From the NCBI RefSeq assembly GCF_000423465.1, contig NZ_AUIA01000020.1, positions 1 to 64,000 of the forward strand: a stretch of DNA of 64,000 nucleotides. Reading direction: 5' to 3'. The position numbers were made by a program, and so were the translations under genes. Origin of the DNA: Propionicicella superfundia DSM 22317. Lineage in GTDB: Bacteria; Actinomycetota; Actinomycetes; Propionibacteriales; Propionibacteriaceae. Position 1 is the stretch's first letter. Each line of letters begins with the position of its first letter. Below the pieces are notes generated by a model. The model had not been told where the DNA came from. It did no database searches and saw nothing but the letters and a program-made list of their open reading frames with translations. This document shows, one piece after another, positions 44,370-52,276 of the stretch.

Positions 44370-45280
44370 ACGCCGAGCCCGCCGGCGACGAGCGCGACGC
44401 CGCCGAGGGTGCCGATGAGGGCCCACGGGGTCGCGCCGCCCGAGGCGGCCTGGTCGGCGGACGAGCCGCTGAGCGCGCCGGCGGTCTGATCGGGATCGGT
44501 GGCGGCCGTCGTGCTGCTCGCCGGGGAGGCGGAGGAGGACTCCGCCGGGGACGGGGGTGCCGACGCCGCGCTCGTGGACGCGCTGCCGGCCGCCGTGGAC
44601 GCCGGAGAGGCCGTGGCGGTCGCGGAGCCGGACCTCTTCGTCGAGCCGGAGCCCGTCTTCGTGGAGCCGGAGCCCGTCTTCGTGGAGCCGGAGCCGCCTG
44701 AGGTGGACCCGCCGGAACCTCCCGAGGCCGACGATGTCTTCGTGGCTGTCGTCGCCGGGGCCTTCGTGGTGGCCGGGGCGGTGACCGTGGGCGGGTACTG
44801 CCCCGGCGCGGGGGGCTTCGTCGTGTTGACGTCGATGAACCGCCAGCCCTCGGCGCTGCCCTTGGCGGGCTTGTACACCCCGGCGCCCTGCTGCGAATAG
44901 CTCCACGTCGACCAGGTGCCGTCCGAGTTCGGGCTGGAATGCCAGTACGACCAGTACGAGGACGCGGTGACCTTCCCGTTCGAGGGGACGCCGTCGATGC
45001 GGTTGAGGAAGCCCGCCGACTTCTCCGTGTAGCTGAACCCGGCGCTGGTCAGCGCCTGCATACCGGTCCCGTACGACGTCGCACAGCCACGGCTGATGCC
45101 ATCGCCCAGTGCCGAGGCGTCCACGATCACCCACACCCCGGAGCAGGTGGCCGGCGCGGCCGGCTGCACCGGCCCGGGTGCGGCCATCGCCGCGGGGGCG
45201 CCCGCCGCCAGCAGCAGCGCGGCCGCTCCCGCGGCGATGGAGGTCGCGATCCGGGCGGGCCGGGGGCGCGCAGTGGTCAC
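44339..45280 (-). CDS. Surface-anchored DUF4430 / transcobalamin beta-domain-like protein
   Basis: A 313-aa secreted protein. Residues 1-33 are a signal peptide ending AAMA. Residues ~45-155 resemble the C-terminal beta domain of transcobalamin (DUF4430): GTGMQALTSAGFSY, FLNRIDGVP, YWSYWHSS and GAGVYKPAKGSAEGWRF, with a Cys46/Cys66 pair. A ~130-residue Ser/Thr/Gly linker with STKTGSG repeats follows, then a C-terminal membrane helix (TPWALIGTLGGVALVAGGLGVWW) and RIGRFR tail. Predicted to present a B12-binding domain outside the membrane. GTG overlaps the upstream gene. Confidence 0.85.
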   Translation of the reverse strand: MTTARPRPARIATSIAAGAAALLLAAGAPAAMAAPGPVQPAAPATCSGVWVIVDASALGDGISRGCATSYGTGMQALTSAGFSYTEKSAGFLNRIDGVPSNGKVTASSYWSYWHSSPNSDGTWSTWSYSQQGAGVYKPAKGSAEGWRFIDVNTTKPPAPGQYPPTVTAPATTKAPATTATKTSSASGGSGGSTSGGSGSTKTGSGSTKTGSGSTKRSGSATATASPASTAAGSASTSAASAPPSPAESSSASPASSTTAATDPDQTAGALSGSSADQAASGGATPWALIGTLGGVALVAGGLGVWWLRIGRFR

Positions 45281-46398
45281 GCCCGCGGCTTCCTGCGGAC
45301 CAGCAGCGCCGTGCCCGCTCCGGCGGTGACCACCGACAGGGCGAGCAGGCCGGCGCCGACGTCGGCGCCGGTGTCGGCCAGCTCCTCGCCGGATGCCGTG
45401 GAGGACGCCGTGGCGGACGCCGTCGTGCCCGTTGCCGTCGAGGTCGCCGTCGTCGTCGGCGAGCCGGTCGTCGTGGCGGTGGGCGACGTGGAGCCGGATT
45501 GCGTGGAGGTCGGCGTCGCCGTGGGGGCCGTCACGGTGTAGGTGATCGTCAGGAACGTCTCTCCGGTGAGCGCGAGGATGCCCTGCTGCGTGGCGAGCAG
45601 GTCGGGGTCGTTCGCGCCCGAGGCGCCGGTCTTGAGCCCGCCGTTCGCCACCTGCTGCGACACGACGTAGTCGGCGGCGTTCGTCGCTGCGGCTCCGGTC
45701 ATGAGCGGCCCGAGCAGACCCGTGGAGTTCACGGGGGAGTAGTTGGACCAGCTCCCGTCGGGCTGCTGCTGGGTGGCGACGAAGGCCAGCGCGTCGGCCA
45801 GCGCGGGATCGGTGGACTGGGCCGCCTGCAGTCCCAGGATGGCGAGCGCCGTCATGTCGGTGTCGTAGGTGGACTCGCCGGTGGCCCAGGTGAAGCCGCC
45901 GTCGGCGGACCGGTAGGTCAGCAGGTAGGTGACCATGCTCGACGGGATGGTCTCACCGTTGCGAGCCAGTGCGACCATGGCGATCCCGGACGAGAACGGG
46001 CCGGGCCAGTCGCCGATCGAGCCGTCGCCGCCGATGCCCGCCTGGACGAGCGCGATCAGGTCCTGACCGCCGAAGTCGGAGGCGTCCTGGCCGGTCGCGG
46101 CGGCGACGATGGCCAGCTTGGCCGCCGTCACCGCGTCGCCGGAGGCGATGTAGGACGCCGCCTGCGCCTTCAGGTAGGTGAGGCGGTTGAAGATCTCGTC
46201 GTTGTAGGCCGTATCTCCCGTCGACGCGAGCGCCAGGACGTCATCGGCGACGGTTCCGGGCGTCCAACCGGACTGGGTGTGGTTCGCGACGATCCAGTCC
46301 GCCGCCTTGGTGGCCTCGGCGCTCGCCGCCCTGGCGGGGCTGACGAACACGACGAAGGAGAGCGCGATCGCTGCAAGGATCGCGAGAGTGCGTTTCAT
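45277..46398 (-). CDS. LAxTG-anchored alpha/alpha-barrel protein, transcobalamin/intrinsic-factor alpha-domain-like
   Basis: A 373-aa secreted protein: signal peptide 1-24, then prenyltransferase/squalene-oxidase-type helical repeats (GGDGSIGDWPGPFSSGIAMVAL, SADGGFTWATG, QQQPDGSWSNY) like the alpha6/alpha6 barrel of intrinsic factor and transcobalamin. A Thr/Ser/Pro linker leads to LADTG, a hydrophobic stretch and an RRKPRA tail, matching the LAxTG sorting signal used by class E sortases. First gene behind the cobalamin riboswitch. The ATG at 46398 follows AAAGGA. Without the riboswitch it would be just a terpene-cyclase-fold protein. Confidence 0.88.
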   Translation of the reverse strand: MKRTLAILAAIALSFVVFVSPARAASAEATKAADWIVANHTQSGWTPGTVADDVLALASTGDTAYNDEIFNRLTYLKAQAASYIASGDAVTAAKLAIVAAATGQDASDFGGQDLIALVQAGIGGDGSIGDWPGPFSSGIAMVALARNGETIPSSMVTYLLTYRSADGGFTWATGESTYDTDMTALAILGLQAAQSTDPALADALAFVATQQQPDGSWSNYSPVNSTGLLGPLMTGAAATNAADYVVSQQVANGGLKTGASGANDPDLLATQQGILALTGETFLTITYTVTAPTATPTSTQSGSTSPTATTTGSPTTTATSTATGTTASATASSTASGEELADTGADVGAGLLALSVVTAGAGTALLVRRKPRA

Positions 46399-46442
46399 CC
46401 GCTTGTCCTTTCTGTGAGTCATCCACACCTTGGGCAAGCGGA

Positions 46443-46537
46443 CCTCGGCGCGTTGACGGTCGGGATCACCAGGCATTCCGGCTATACGGCTGCGCGTCAG
46501 TCCCGGAGTCTCACCGGGTTCCCCTGCAGATCCGAGG
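46443..46537 (-). ncRNA. Cobalamin riboswitch
   Basis: On the minus strand the B12-box consensus is clear: GGGAACCCGGTGAGACTCCG followed by GGGACTGACGCGCAGCCGT. The flanking P1 stem pairs CCTCGG (46532-46537) with CCGAGG (46443-46448). It lies 45 nt ahead of the first surface-protein gene. B12 riboswitches normally shut off uptake and synthesis genes when cobalamin is bound. Confidence 0.92.
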
Positions 46538-46540
46538 GAC

Positions 46541-46546
46541 ACTCTA
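46541..46546 (-). promoter_or_regulatory. -10 element ahead of the cobalamin riboswitch
   Basis: TAGAGT on the minus strand would start transcription just before the P1 stem of the riboswitch. No good -35 was found. Confidence 0.4.
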
Positions 46547-46662
46547 GTTCACTTCGGGCGGCGCCATCGCCGCGGGGCCAGGCGGTCGCGTGCCGGTCGG
46601 CGACGACGGGGCGCCCGTGCCCGCAGGAGGTCACCGGATCGGGCGTCCAGGGCTGCCGCTGC

Positions 46663-47259
46663 TCACCGCGGACGGGTCACCGTGAGGACGCGGAAGCCCT
46701 TCGCGCTCGCCGTGCGGGAGGCGTCCCAGCCCTGCCCCTGGAGCCACGACTGCAGCGAGTCGGCTCCGAGGTTCCGGCCGACGACGAGTTGCGCGACACC
46801 GTCGTCGGCCAGGCGGCCGAGCCACGTGACGAGCAGGTCGTGCAGGGCGGTCTTGCCGATCCGGATGGGCGGGTTGGACCAGATCTCGTCGTAGCGGTCC
46901 GATCGGCTCGCCTCGTCGGGCCGTAGCGCCCGGATCCGGTCGCCGAACCCGTGGCGGGCGGCGTTGTCGCGGGTCAGCTCCAGCGCGCGGTCGTTGACGT
47001 CGACCGCGTCGACGGTCGCCGCGGGGCACGCGGCGGCCAGCGCCAGCGCGATCGGCCCGTACCCGCACCCGAGGTCGAGGAGCCGGCGGGATCCGGAGCG
47101 GGGAAAGACCGAACGGAGCAGGACGGCGGTGCCGAGGTCCAGCCGGTCGCCGGAGAAGACCCCTCCCGACGTCTCGACGGTGAAGGGGGTGTCGAACAGG
47201 GTGACCGTGATCTCGCGGCGGACGTCCGCGCCGGACGGTGTCTCGAAGTAGTGGCTCAC
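46663..47259 (-). CDS. RsmC-like class I SAM methyltransferase
   Basis: A 198-aa methyltransferase. Motif I is LLDLGCGYGPIALAL, and the catalytic NPPIRIGK loop identifies the N2-guanine branch (RsmC, 16S G1207 methylation), here the short single-domain form. N-terminal SHYFETPSG is typical of actinobacterial members. The GTG at 47259 overlaps the truA stop (GTGA). Upstream in-frame sequence is inside truA. Confidence 0.87.
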   Translation of the reverse strand: MSHYFETPSGADVRREITVTLFDTPFTVETSGGVFSGDRLDLGTAVLLRSVFPRSGSRRLLDLGCGYGPIALALAAACPAATVDAVDVNDRALELTRDNAARHGFGDRIRALRPDEASRSDRYDEIWSNPPIRIGKTALHDLLVTWLGRLADDGVAQLVVGRNLGADSLQSWLQGQGWDASRTASAKGFRVLTVTRPR

Positions 47260-48113
47260 GGCTCCCCCAGGGTGCGCACGGCACGGGCTTCGCGTGCCCG
47301 CGCGGCCAGCTCGGCCGGCGAGGGATAGCCGACCTCCTCCAGCACCAGGCCGTTGGCCGCCATGACGCGGATCTGGCTGCTGCGTGTGCGGGCGGCGAGG
47401 GTCCGGTCGAGCCAGGCGCCGTCGCGGCGGCCTTCGCCGACGGCGACGAGCGCGCCGACCAGCGAGCGGACCATCGAGTGGCAGAAGGCGTCGGCGACGA
47501 CCTCGATCTCGATGAGGCCGTCGGCGTCCTGGGTGAGGGTGAGCCGCTGCAGGTCGCGGATCGTCGTCGCCCCCTCGCGAGCCTTGCACAGCGAGGCGAA
47601 GTCCCGCAGGCCGACGAGGTGGGGGACGGCGTCCCGCATCGCGGCGACGTCCAGCGGCTGCGGGTACCGGGCGACGAAACCACGCCGCAACGGGTCGACG
47701 GCCCCGTCGGCGTCGAGCAGCCGGTACACGTATCGCCGCCAGATCGCGGAGAACCGCGCATCGAATCCGGGGGGTGCGGGAGCGACGGCGCGCACCGCGA
47801 GATCCTCCGGCAGTGCCCGCCGGTAGCGCTGTGCGAGCTCACCCGCGAGCGCGCCCGCGTCGTCGGGTGTGCCCGGGAGGTCGACGTGCGCGACCTGGCC
47901 GCGCGCGTGAACGCCGGCGTCGGTCCGGCCCGCACACGTGAGTTCCACCGGGTCGGGGAGCCGCAGGATGCGTTGCGTCCAGTCCTCCAGGTCGCCTTGC
48001 ACGGTGCGCAGGCCCGGTTGGGCGGCCCAGCCGTGGAAGGCGGTGCCGTCGTAGGAGATGTCGAGGCGCAGCCGCACCGTCGTGGTCGCGTGGAGCGTGT
48101 CGTCAGTGGTCAT
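47256..48113 (-). CDS. truA: tRNA pseudouridine synthase A
   Basis: A 285-aa enzyme making pseudouridine at tRNA positions 38-40. RLRLDISYDGTAFHGWA and the catalytic Asp65 in GRTDAGVHARGQVAHVD are present, plus FCHSMVRSLVGALVAVG near the C-terminus. It overlaps trmB by 11 bp and rsmC-like by 4 bp, forming an RNA-modification operon. In many actinobacteria truA follows rplQ; here it is separated by the B12 operon. Confidence 0.96.
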   Translation of the reverse strand: MTTDDTLHATTTVRLRLDISYDGTAFHGWAAQPGLRTVQGDLEDWTQRILRLPDPVELTCAGRTDAGVHARGQVAHVDLPGTPDDAGALAGELAQRYRRALPEDLAVRAVAPAPPGFDARFSAIWRRYVYRLLDADGAVDPLRRGFVARYPQPLDVAAMRDAVPHLVGLRDFASLCKAREGATTIRDLQRLTLTQDADGLIEIEVVADAFCHSMVRSLVGALVAVGEGRRDGAWLDRTLAARTRSSQIRVMAANGLVLEEVGYPSPAELAARAREARAVRTLGEP

Positions 48114-48819
48114 CGGCCCGTCCGTATTCGAGGTCGCGAATCGTCCGCCCGGCGGCCAGGCCTCGGGCCTCGAACCGGGTGAGCGGGCGGACGTCGGGAC
48201 GCGGGGCCCACCCGGCGTGCAGGTTCACCAGGCCGGGGCACGCGTCGAGGACGTCGCGCATCACCAGCGCATAGTCCTCCCAGTCGGTCGCGAGCCGCCA
48301 CGTCCCGCCCGGCGCGAGACGCTCGGCCACGAGTCCGGCGAAGCGCGCGTCCACCAGGCGCCGTTTGTGGTGCCGGGCCTTGTGCCATGGATCGGGGAAG
48401 TAGGTCACGACCTGCGTCAGGGAGCGGGGCCCGAACAACGTGCGCAGCCCTTGCTCGCCGTCGGCCTGCACGAGGCGGACATTGGTCGTGCCCGCAGCGT
48501 GCAGTCTGGCGACGATCCCGGCGATCGCGGGCTCGAACACCTCGAAACCGATGATGTCGAGGTCGGCCCGTTCCAGCGCGAGGGACACGATGCTCTCGCC
48601 GTGGCCGGGCCCGATCTCGACGACGCGCGGCGCGGAGCGGCCGAAGGCGGCATCCCAGTCGACGTGGGCGTCGGCCGCGATCGACGTGGACCGGTCGGCG
48701 GTGTCGACGGGGACGAGGTACCGGGAACCGTACCGGTCGAGGGCGGCGCGGAGGTTGGGCCGCATCCGAGTGCTGCGTCGCACGTAGGAGACAACCTGAC
48801 GGTGGCTCGGGTGCGACAT
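48103..48819 (-). CDS. trmB: tRNA (guanine-N7)-methyltransferase
   Basis: A 238-aa SAM enzyme methylating G46 of tRNA. VVEIGPGHGESIVSLA is motif I; TYFPDPWHKARHHKRRLV is the diagnostic TrmB block; TDWEDYALVM follows. First gene of the truA operon; ATG at 48819. The start MSHPSHRQVVSYVRRSTRM is plausible, with an internal ATG after the first 18 residues as alternative. Confidence 0.95.
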   Translation of the reverse strand: MSHPSHRQVVSYVRRSTRMRPNLRAALDRYGSRYLVPVDTADRSTSIAADAHVDWDAAFGRSAPRVVEIGPGHGESIVSLALERADLDIIGFEVFEPAIAGIVARLHAAGTTNVRLVQADGEQGLRTLFGPRSLTQVVTYFPDPWHKARHHKRRLVDARFAGLVAERLAPGGTWRLATDWEDYALVMRDVLDACPGLVNLHAGWAPRPDVRPLTRFEARGLAAGRTIRDLEYGRADDH

Positions 48820-48889
48820 GGGGACAATCTAGCGAAACCCCTGATATGCCCGGGGGCGGGCATCGGCTTCACTGGTAGCGGAGGTCTAC

Positions 48890-49303
48890 ATGCGCACACT
48901 GCTCAACATCATCTGGCTCGTCACCGGCGGGATCTGGCTCGCGCTGGGTTATGTCCTGTTCGGGATCGTCGCGTGCGTCTTCATCGTGACGATCCCGGCG
49001 GGTGTCGCGTCGTTCCGGATGGCCCGCTACGCCTTCTGGCCGTTCGGTCGGGCGGTCGTCGAGCGCCCGGGAGGCTCAGGGGTGATGTCCGGCGTGTCGA
49101 ACGTCGTCTGGTTCCTCGTCGCCGGGCTGTGGCTGGCCGTCGGCCACGTCTCGACCGCCGCGGCGCAGTTCGTCACCATCGTCGGCATCCCGCTGGCCAT
49201 CGCCAACCTGAAAATGATCCCCGTCACCTGCTTCCCGTTCGGCAAGCAGATCGTCGATTCGGATCAGTTGCCGCCCGGAGTGCGGCCCCTGCACTCGCTG
49301 TGA
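48890..49303 (+). CDS. YccF-family membrane protein
   Basis: A 137-aa protein with two copies of the YccF pattern: LLNIIWLVTGGIWLALGYVLFGIV...IPAGVASFRMARYAFWPFGR and NVVWFLVAGLWLAVGH...VGIPLAIANLKMIPVTCFPFGKQIV. About four membrane helices. Function unknown in the family. ATG at 48890 after GCGGAGG. It is transcribed divergently from trmB. Confidence 0.9.
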   Translation: MRTLLNIIWLVTGGIWLALGYVLFGIVACVFIVTIPAGVASFRMARYAFWPFGRAVVERPGGSGVMSGVSNVVWFLVAGLWLAVGHVSTAAAQFVTIVGIPLAIANLKMIPVTCFPFGKQIVDSDQLPPGVRPLHSL

Positions 49304-49329
49304 CGGTCGACGTCCGTCCGTTCCGTCGT

Positions 49330-49503
49330 CTGACCGCCAGGTTGTGCGGCATATCGGGCCGGTTGCCGGGCTGGAGCGGGCTGACCGCCAGGTTGCATGG
49401 CTTATGCGGCTCGAATTCGACGTCGTATGCCTCGCAAGGTGGCGGTCACCTCTCGCGGGCCGCGGCATCGGGGTCTGTATGCCCCACAACCTGGCGGTCA
49501 GTG
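49330..49503. repeat. Four-copy interspersed palindromic element, locus B
   Basis: Second occurrence of the element at 38405-38576: forward copies at 49330-49357 and 49381-49409, inverted copies at 49424-49448 and 49473-49503. Forward spacing is 51 bp and inverted spacing 52 bp. Inner inverted pair spans 65 bp and outer pair 168 bp, against 66 and 170 bp at locus A. Confidence 0.85.
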
Positions 49504-49531
49504 CCCGGGGCGCGACCGGACGCCACCCGCG

Positions 49532-49738
49532 CCGAGGTGGGCGTGTGGTCTTGTGGTTCGGGCGGATGGTGTCGGGGAGCGTGGTTGGGGCTGGCCCGCG
49601 CCGAGGTGGGCGTGTGGTCTTGTGGTTCGGGCGGATGGTGTCGGGGAGCGTGGTTGGGGCTGGCCCGCGCCGAGGTGGGCGTGTGGTCTTGTGGTTCGGG
49701 CGGATGGTGCCGTGAGCGTGGATGGGGCTGGCCCCCGC
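49532..49738. repeat. 69-bp tandem array, three units
   Basis: Units begin CCGAGGTGGGCGTGTGG at 49532, 49601 and 49670, and a degenerate fourth begins near 49738. Units are almost identical. Each contains GGTCTTGTGGTTCGG, whose complement occurs in the neighbouring 35-bp array. Confidence 0.9.
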
Positions 49739-49777
49739 CGAGCTTGCGAGGCGGGTGGTTGCGAACGGCACCATCCC

Positions 49778-49990
49778 CCGAACCACAAGACCGAGCCGAG
49801 CGCAGCGCATGTCCGAACCACAAGACCGAGCCGAGCGCAGCGCATGTCCGGACCACAAGACCGAGCCGAGCGCAGCGCATGTCCGGACCACGGGGTCGAA
49901 CCGAGCGCAGCGCATGTCCCGAACCACAAGACCGAGCCGAGCGCAGCACACGTCCCGGACCACGGGGTCGAGCCGACCGCAGCACACGTC
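49778..49990. repeat. 35/36-bp tandem array, six units
   Basis: Units start CCG(A/G)ACCACAAGACCGAG or CCGGACCACGGGGTCGA at 49778, 49813, 49848, 49883, 49919 and 49955 and share GAGCGCAGC(G/A)CA(T/C)GTCC. The period is not a multiple of three, so no reading frame is kept. Together with locus B and the 69-bp array this fills the gene-free stretch 49304-50069. Confidence 0.9.
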
Positions 49991-50069
49991 CCGACACGGG
50001 ACCGACCCGATCCCCCGGATCGACACGACAGAGCCGGGCGGTCCGAGGGACGTCACCGGGCCGGACGCA

Positions 50070-52124
50070 TCACTGCTTCAGGTATGCCTCCGCCAGGTTG
50101 GACGGCAGCAGCTCGTAGCCGTGGAACTCGCGGGTGAACTTGCCCGTGCCGCGGGCCAGCCCCCGCAGGTCGATCGCATAGCGGGTGAGCTCGGCCTGCG
50201 GCACCAGCGCGGTGATGATCGCCTGGTGCGAGGTGTTCGAATCGGTTCCCAGAAGCTGACCGCGCCGGTTGGACAGGTCGGTCATCACCGCTCCCATGTA
50301 CTCCTCGCCGACCGTCACGGTCACGAGGTCGAGCGGCTCCAGCAGCGCGGCCGTCTTCCCCGGCACGGCCGCCTCCTTCATCGCCAGCGAGCCGGCGAGC
50401 TGGAACGCCATGTCGGACGAGTCCACCGAGTGGGCCTTCCCGTCGAACAGGGTGACCCGGACGTCCACCATCGGGTATCCGGCGATGACGCCCTTCTCCA
50501 ACTGGGTGCGGACGCCCTTCTCGACGCTCGGGATGAACTGGCGGGGGACCGCACCGCCGACGACCTTGTCCACGAACTCGAAGCCTGCGCCCCGCTCCAG
50601 CGGCTCGACCTCGATGTCGCACACGGCGTACTGGCCGTGCCCGCCGGACTGCTTCACATGGCGTCCCTTGGCGGTCGCCTTGGCGATCATCGTCTCTCGT
50701 AGCGGAATGCGCAGGGGCTCCTGCTCGACGCTGACGCCGTAGCGCTGCGTGAGCCGGTTCAGCAGCAGGTCGGCGTGTGCCTGACCGGCGGTCCACAACA
50801 CGATCTGCTCACCGCTGGAGCGGTCGACCCGGACGGCGGAATCCTCCAGCGACAGCCGCTGCAGGGCGGCGGGGAGCTTGTCCTCGTCGTTGCGGGTCAC
50901 GGCCTTGATCGCGATCGGCAGGAGCGGCTCGGGCAGCGTCCACGGCTCGACGGTGACGTAGTTGTCGATCGCCGACAAGGTGTCGCCGGTCTCGGCCTTC
51001 GACAGTTTCGGCAGCATCACGATCTCACCCGCGATGGCGGACGTGCGCGACTTCAGCTCCGTGCCCACGGCGATGCTGAGCTGCCCGATGCGCTCCTCGG
51101 CGGCGGTGGTCATGTTCGAGAGCCGGACGGTCGAGTCGGCGTGCAGCGTCCCGCTGAACACGCGGACCATCGAGAGCCGCCCGGCGAACGGGTCGGTCGT
51201 CGTCCGGATGACCTGGGCCACCAGCGGGGCGTCGGGAGCGGCCGGTGCAGGGCCGAGGCTCTCGCCCTGCGGGTTGAGCAGGTCGGGATTGGGGTGCAGC
51301 GACGGTGTGGGGAAGCCCTTCTCGATGAGGGAGATCAGTTCGTCGATCCCGACGCCGTTGTGCGCCTGGACGGGGACGACCGGGTAGAGGTTCGCCGAGG
51401 CGACCGCGCGGCACATGTCGGCATACAGCGAGGCGCCGTCGATCTCGTCCCCGGCGAGGTAGCGGTCCATCATCGCGTCGTCCTCGGACTCCTGGATGAT
51501 GCCCTCGATCAGCGGAGGACGCAGCTCGTCGAGGACCTCGGCGTGCTCGGCGCCGGACGGCCCGTCCACACGGGAGCCGCCGGCGTAGTCGTGGAGGTTC
51601 GTCGAGACGAGGCTGAGCACCTGCAGAATCCGCCCATCGTCGTCCACGTACGGGTAGTGGCTGGCCTGCACGCCCGCGCCGAAGACCTGCTGGCAGTTGT
51701 CGAGGGCGGTGATGAAGTCGGTCCGTCCGGCGTCGAGCTTCGTGAGGGCGATCGCGCGCGGCAGGTTCGCCTCGGTGGCCTCCTGCCACAGGCTTGCTGT
51801 CGCGGCGTCCACGCCGTCGGCCGCCGACACGACGAACACCGCGGCGTCGGCGGCGCGCATGCCCGCCCGCAGCTCGCCGACGAAGTCGGGGTGCCCCGGC
51901 GCGTCGAGGACGTTCACCCAGGCGGGACCGGCCGTGAAGGACGTCAGGAACAGGGCCGCGGCGCGCTCGGGGCTTTCCTTCTCACCGCGATAGCCGGGCA
52001 CGCGAGATTTCAGGAGCTGTTCGAGGAGCGTGGTCTTGCCGGATCCGGCCGCCCCCACGAGGACCACGTTCCGCAGCTGGTCTGCCGACGTCACCTGTGT
52101 GCTTTCGTTCACCTTTGAACTCAT
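50070..52124 (-). CDS. fusA2: Elongation factor G-like protein (EF-G2)
   Basis: A 684-aa translational-GTPase paralogue with all EF-G domains: VLVGAAGSGKTTLLEQLL (G1), DAPGHPDFVGEL (G3), LTKLDAGRTDF in place of NKxD (G4), and a domain IV with GGHGQYAVCDIEVEPL. The altered G4 and weak switch region match the actinobacterial FusA2 type (e.g. M. tuberculosis Rv0120c), whose role is unclear. The 150-bp gap to araM is a divergent promoter region. The GTPase may not bind GTP like fusA (4019-6130). Confidence 0.93.
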   Translation of the reverse strand: MSSKVNESTQVTSADQLRNVVLVGAAGSGKTTLLEQLLKSRVPGYRGEKESPERAAALFLTSFTAGPAWVNVLDAPGHPDFVGELRAGMRAADAAVFVVSAADGVDAATASLWQEATEANLPRAIALTKLDAGRTDFITALDNCQQVFGAGVQASHYPYVDDDGRILQVLSLVSTNLHDYAGGSRVDGPSGAEHAEVLDELRPPLIEGIIQESEDDAMMDRYLAGDEIDGASLYADMCRAVASANLYPVVPVQAHNGVGIDELISLIEKGFPTPSLHPNPDLLNPQGESLGPAPAAPDAPLVAQVIRTTTDPFAGRLSMVRVFSGTLHADSTVRLSNMTTAAEERIGQLSIAVGTELKSRTSAIAGEIVMLPKLSKAETGDTLSAIDNYVTVEPWTLPEPLLPIAIKAVTRNDEDKLPAALQRLSLEDSAVRVDRSSGEQIVLWTAGQAHADLLLNRLTQRYGVSVEQEPLRIPLRETMIAKATAKGRHVKQSGGHGQYAVCDIEVEPLERGAGFEFVDKVVGGAVPRQFIPSVEKGVRTQLEKGVIAGYPMVDVRVTLFDGKAHSVDSSDMAFQLAGSLAMKEAAVPGKTAALLEPLDLVTVTVGEEYMGAVMTDLSNRRGQLLGTDSNTSHQAIITALVPQAELTRYAIDLRGLARGTGKFTREFHGYELLPSNLAEAYLKQ

Positions 52125-52276
52125 GTTTGTCCACCTTGATTCAGCTGAGTGTCACAAATGTAGCCTGCTTTGGTTGACCCATGGCTCCTTTGCGAGACCC
52201 CCTGGTTCCACTGGTGGGCACACCGCGTCCCGGCTAGGCTCAAAACTGTTGTCTCAGAGCGACAGAAGGAGCGTTG

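Noticed and set aside
49778-49990. CRISPR array
   Set aside because: Units are contiguous copies of one sequence with no unique spacers, and no cas genes are present.
49722-50702. 326-codon frame across the 35-bp array
   Set aside because: The period is not a multiple of three, so the peptide repeat changes frame, and the 3' half is antisense to fusA2.
52125-52276. SorC operator ahead of araM
   Set aside because: No TGAACA/TGTTCA half-sites were found, so control by the SorC gene at 23136-24095 is not supported by sequence.
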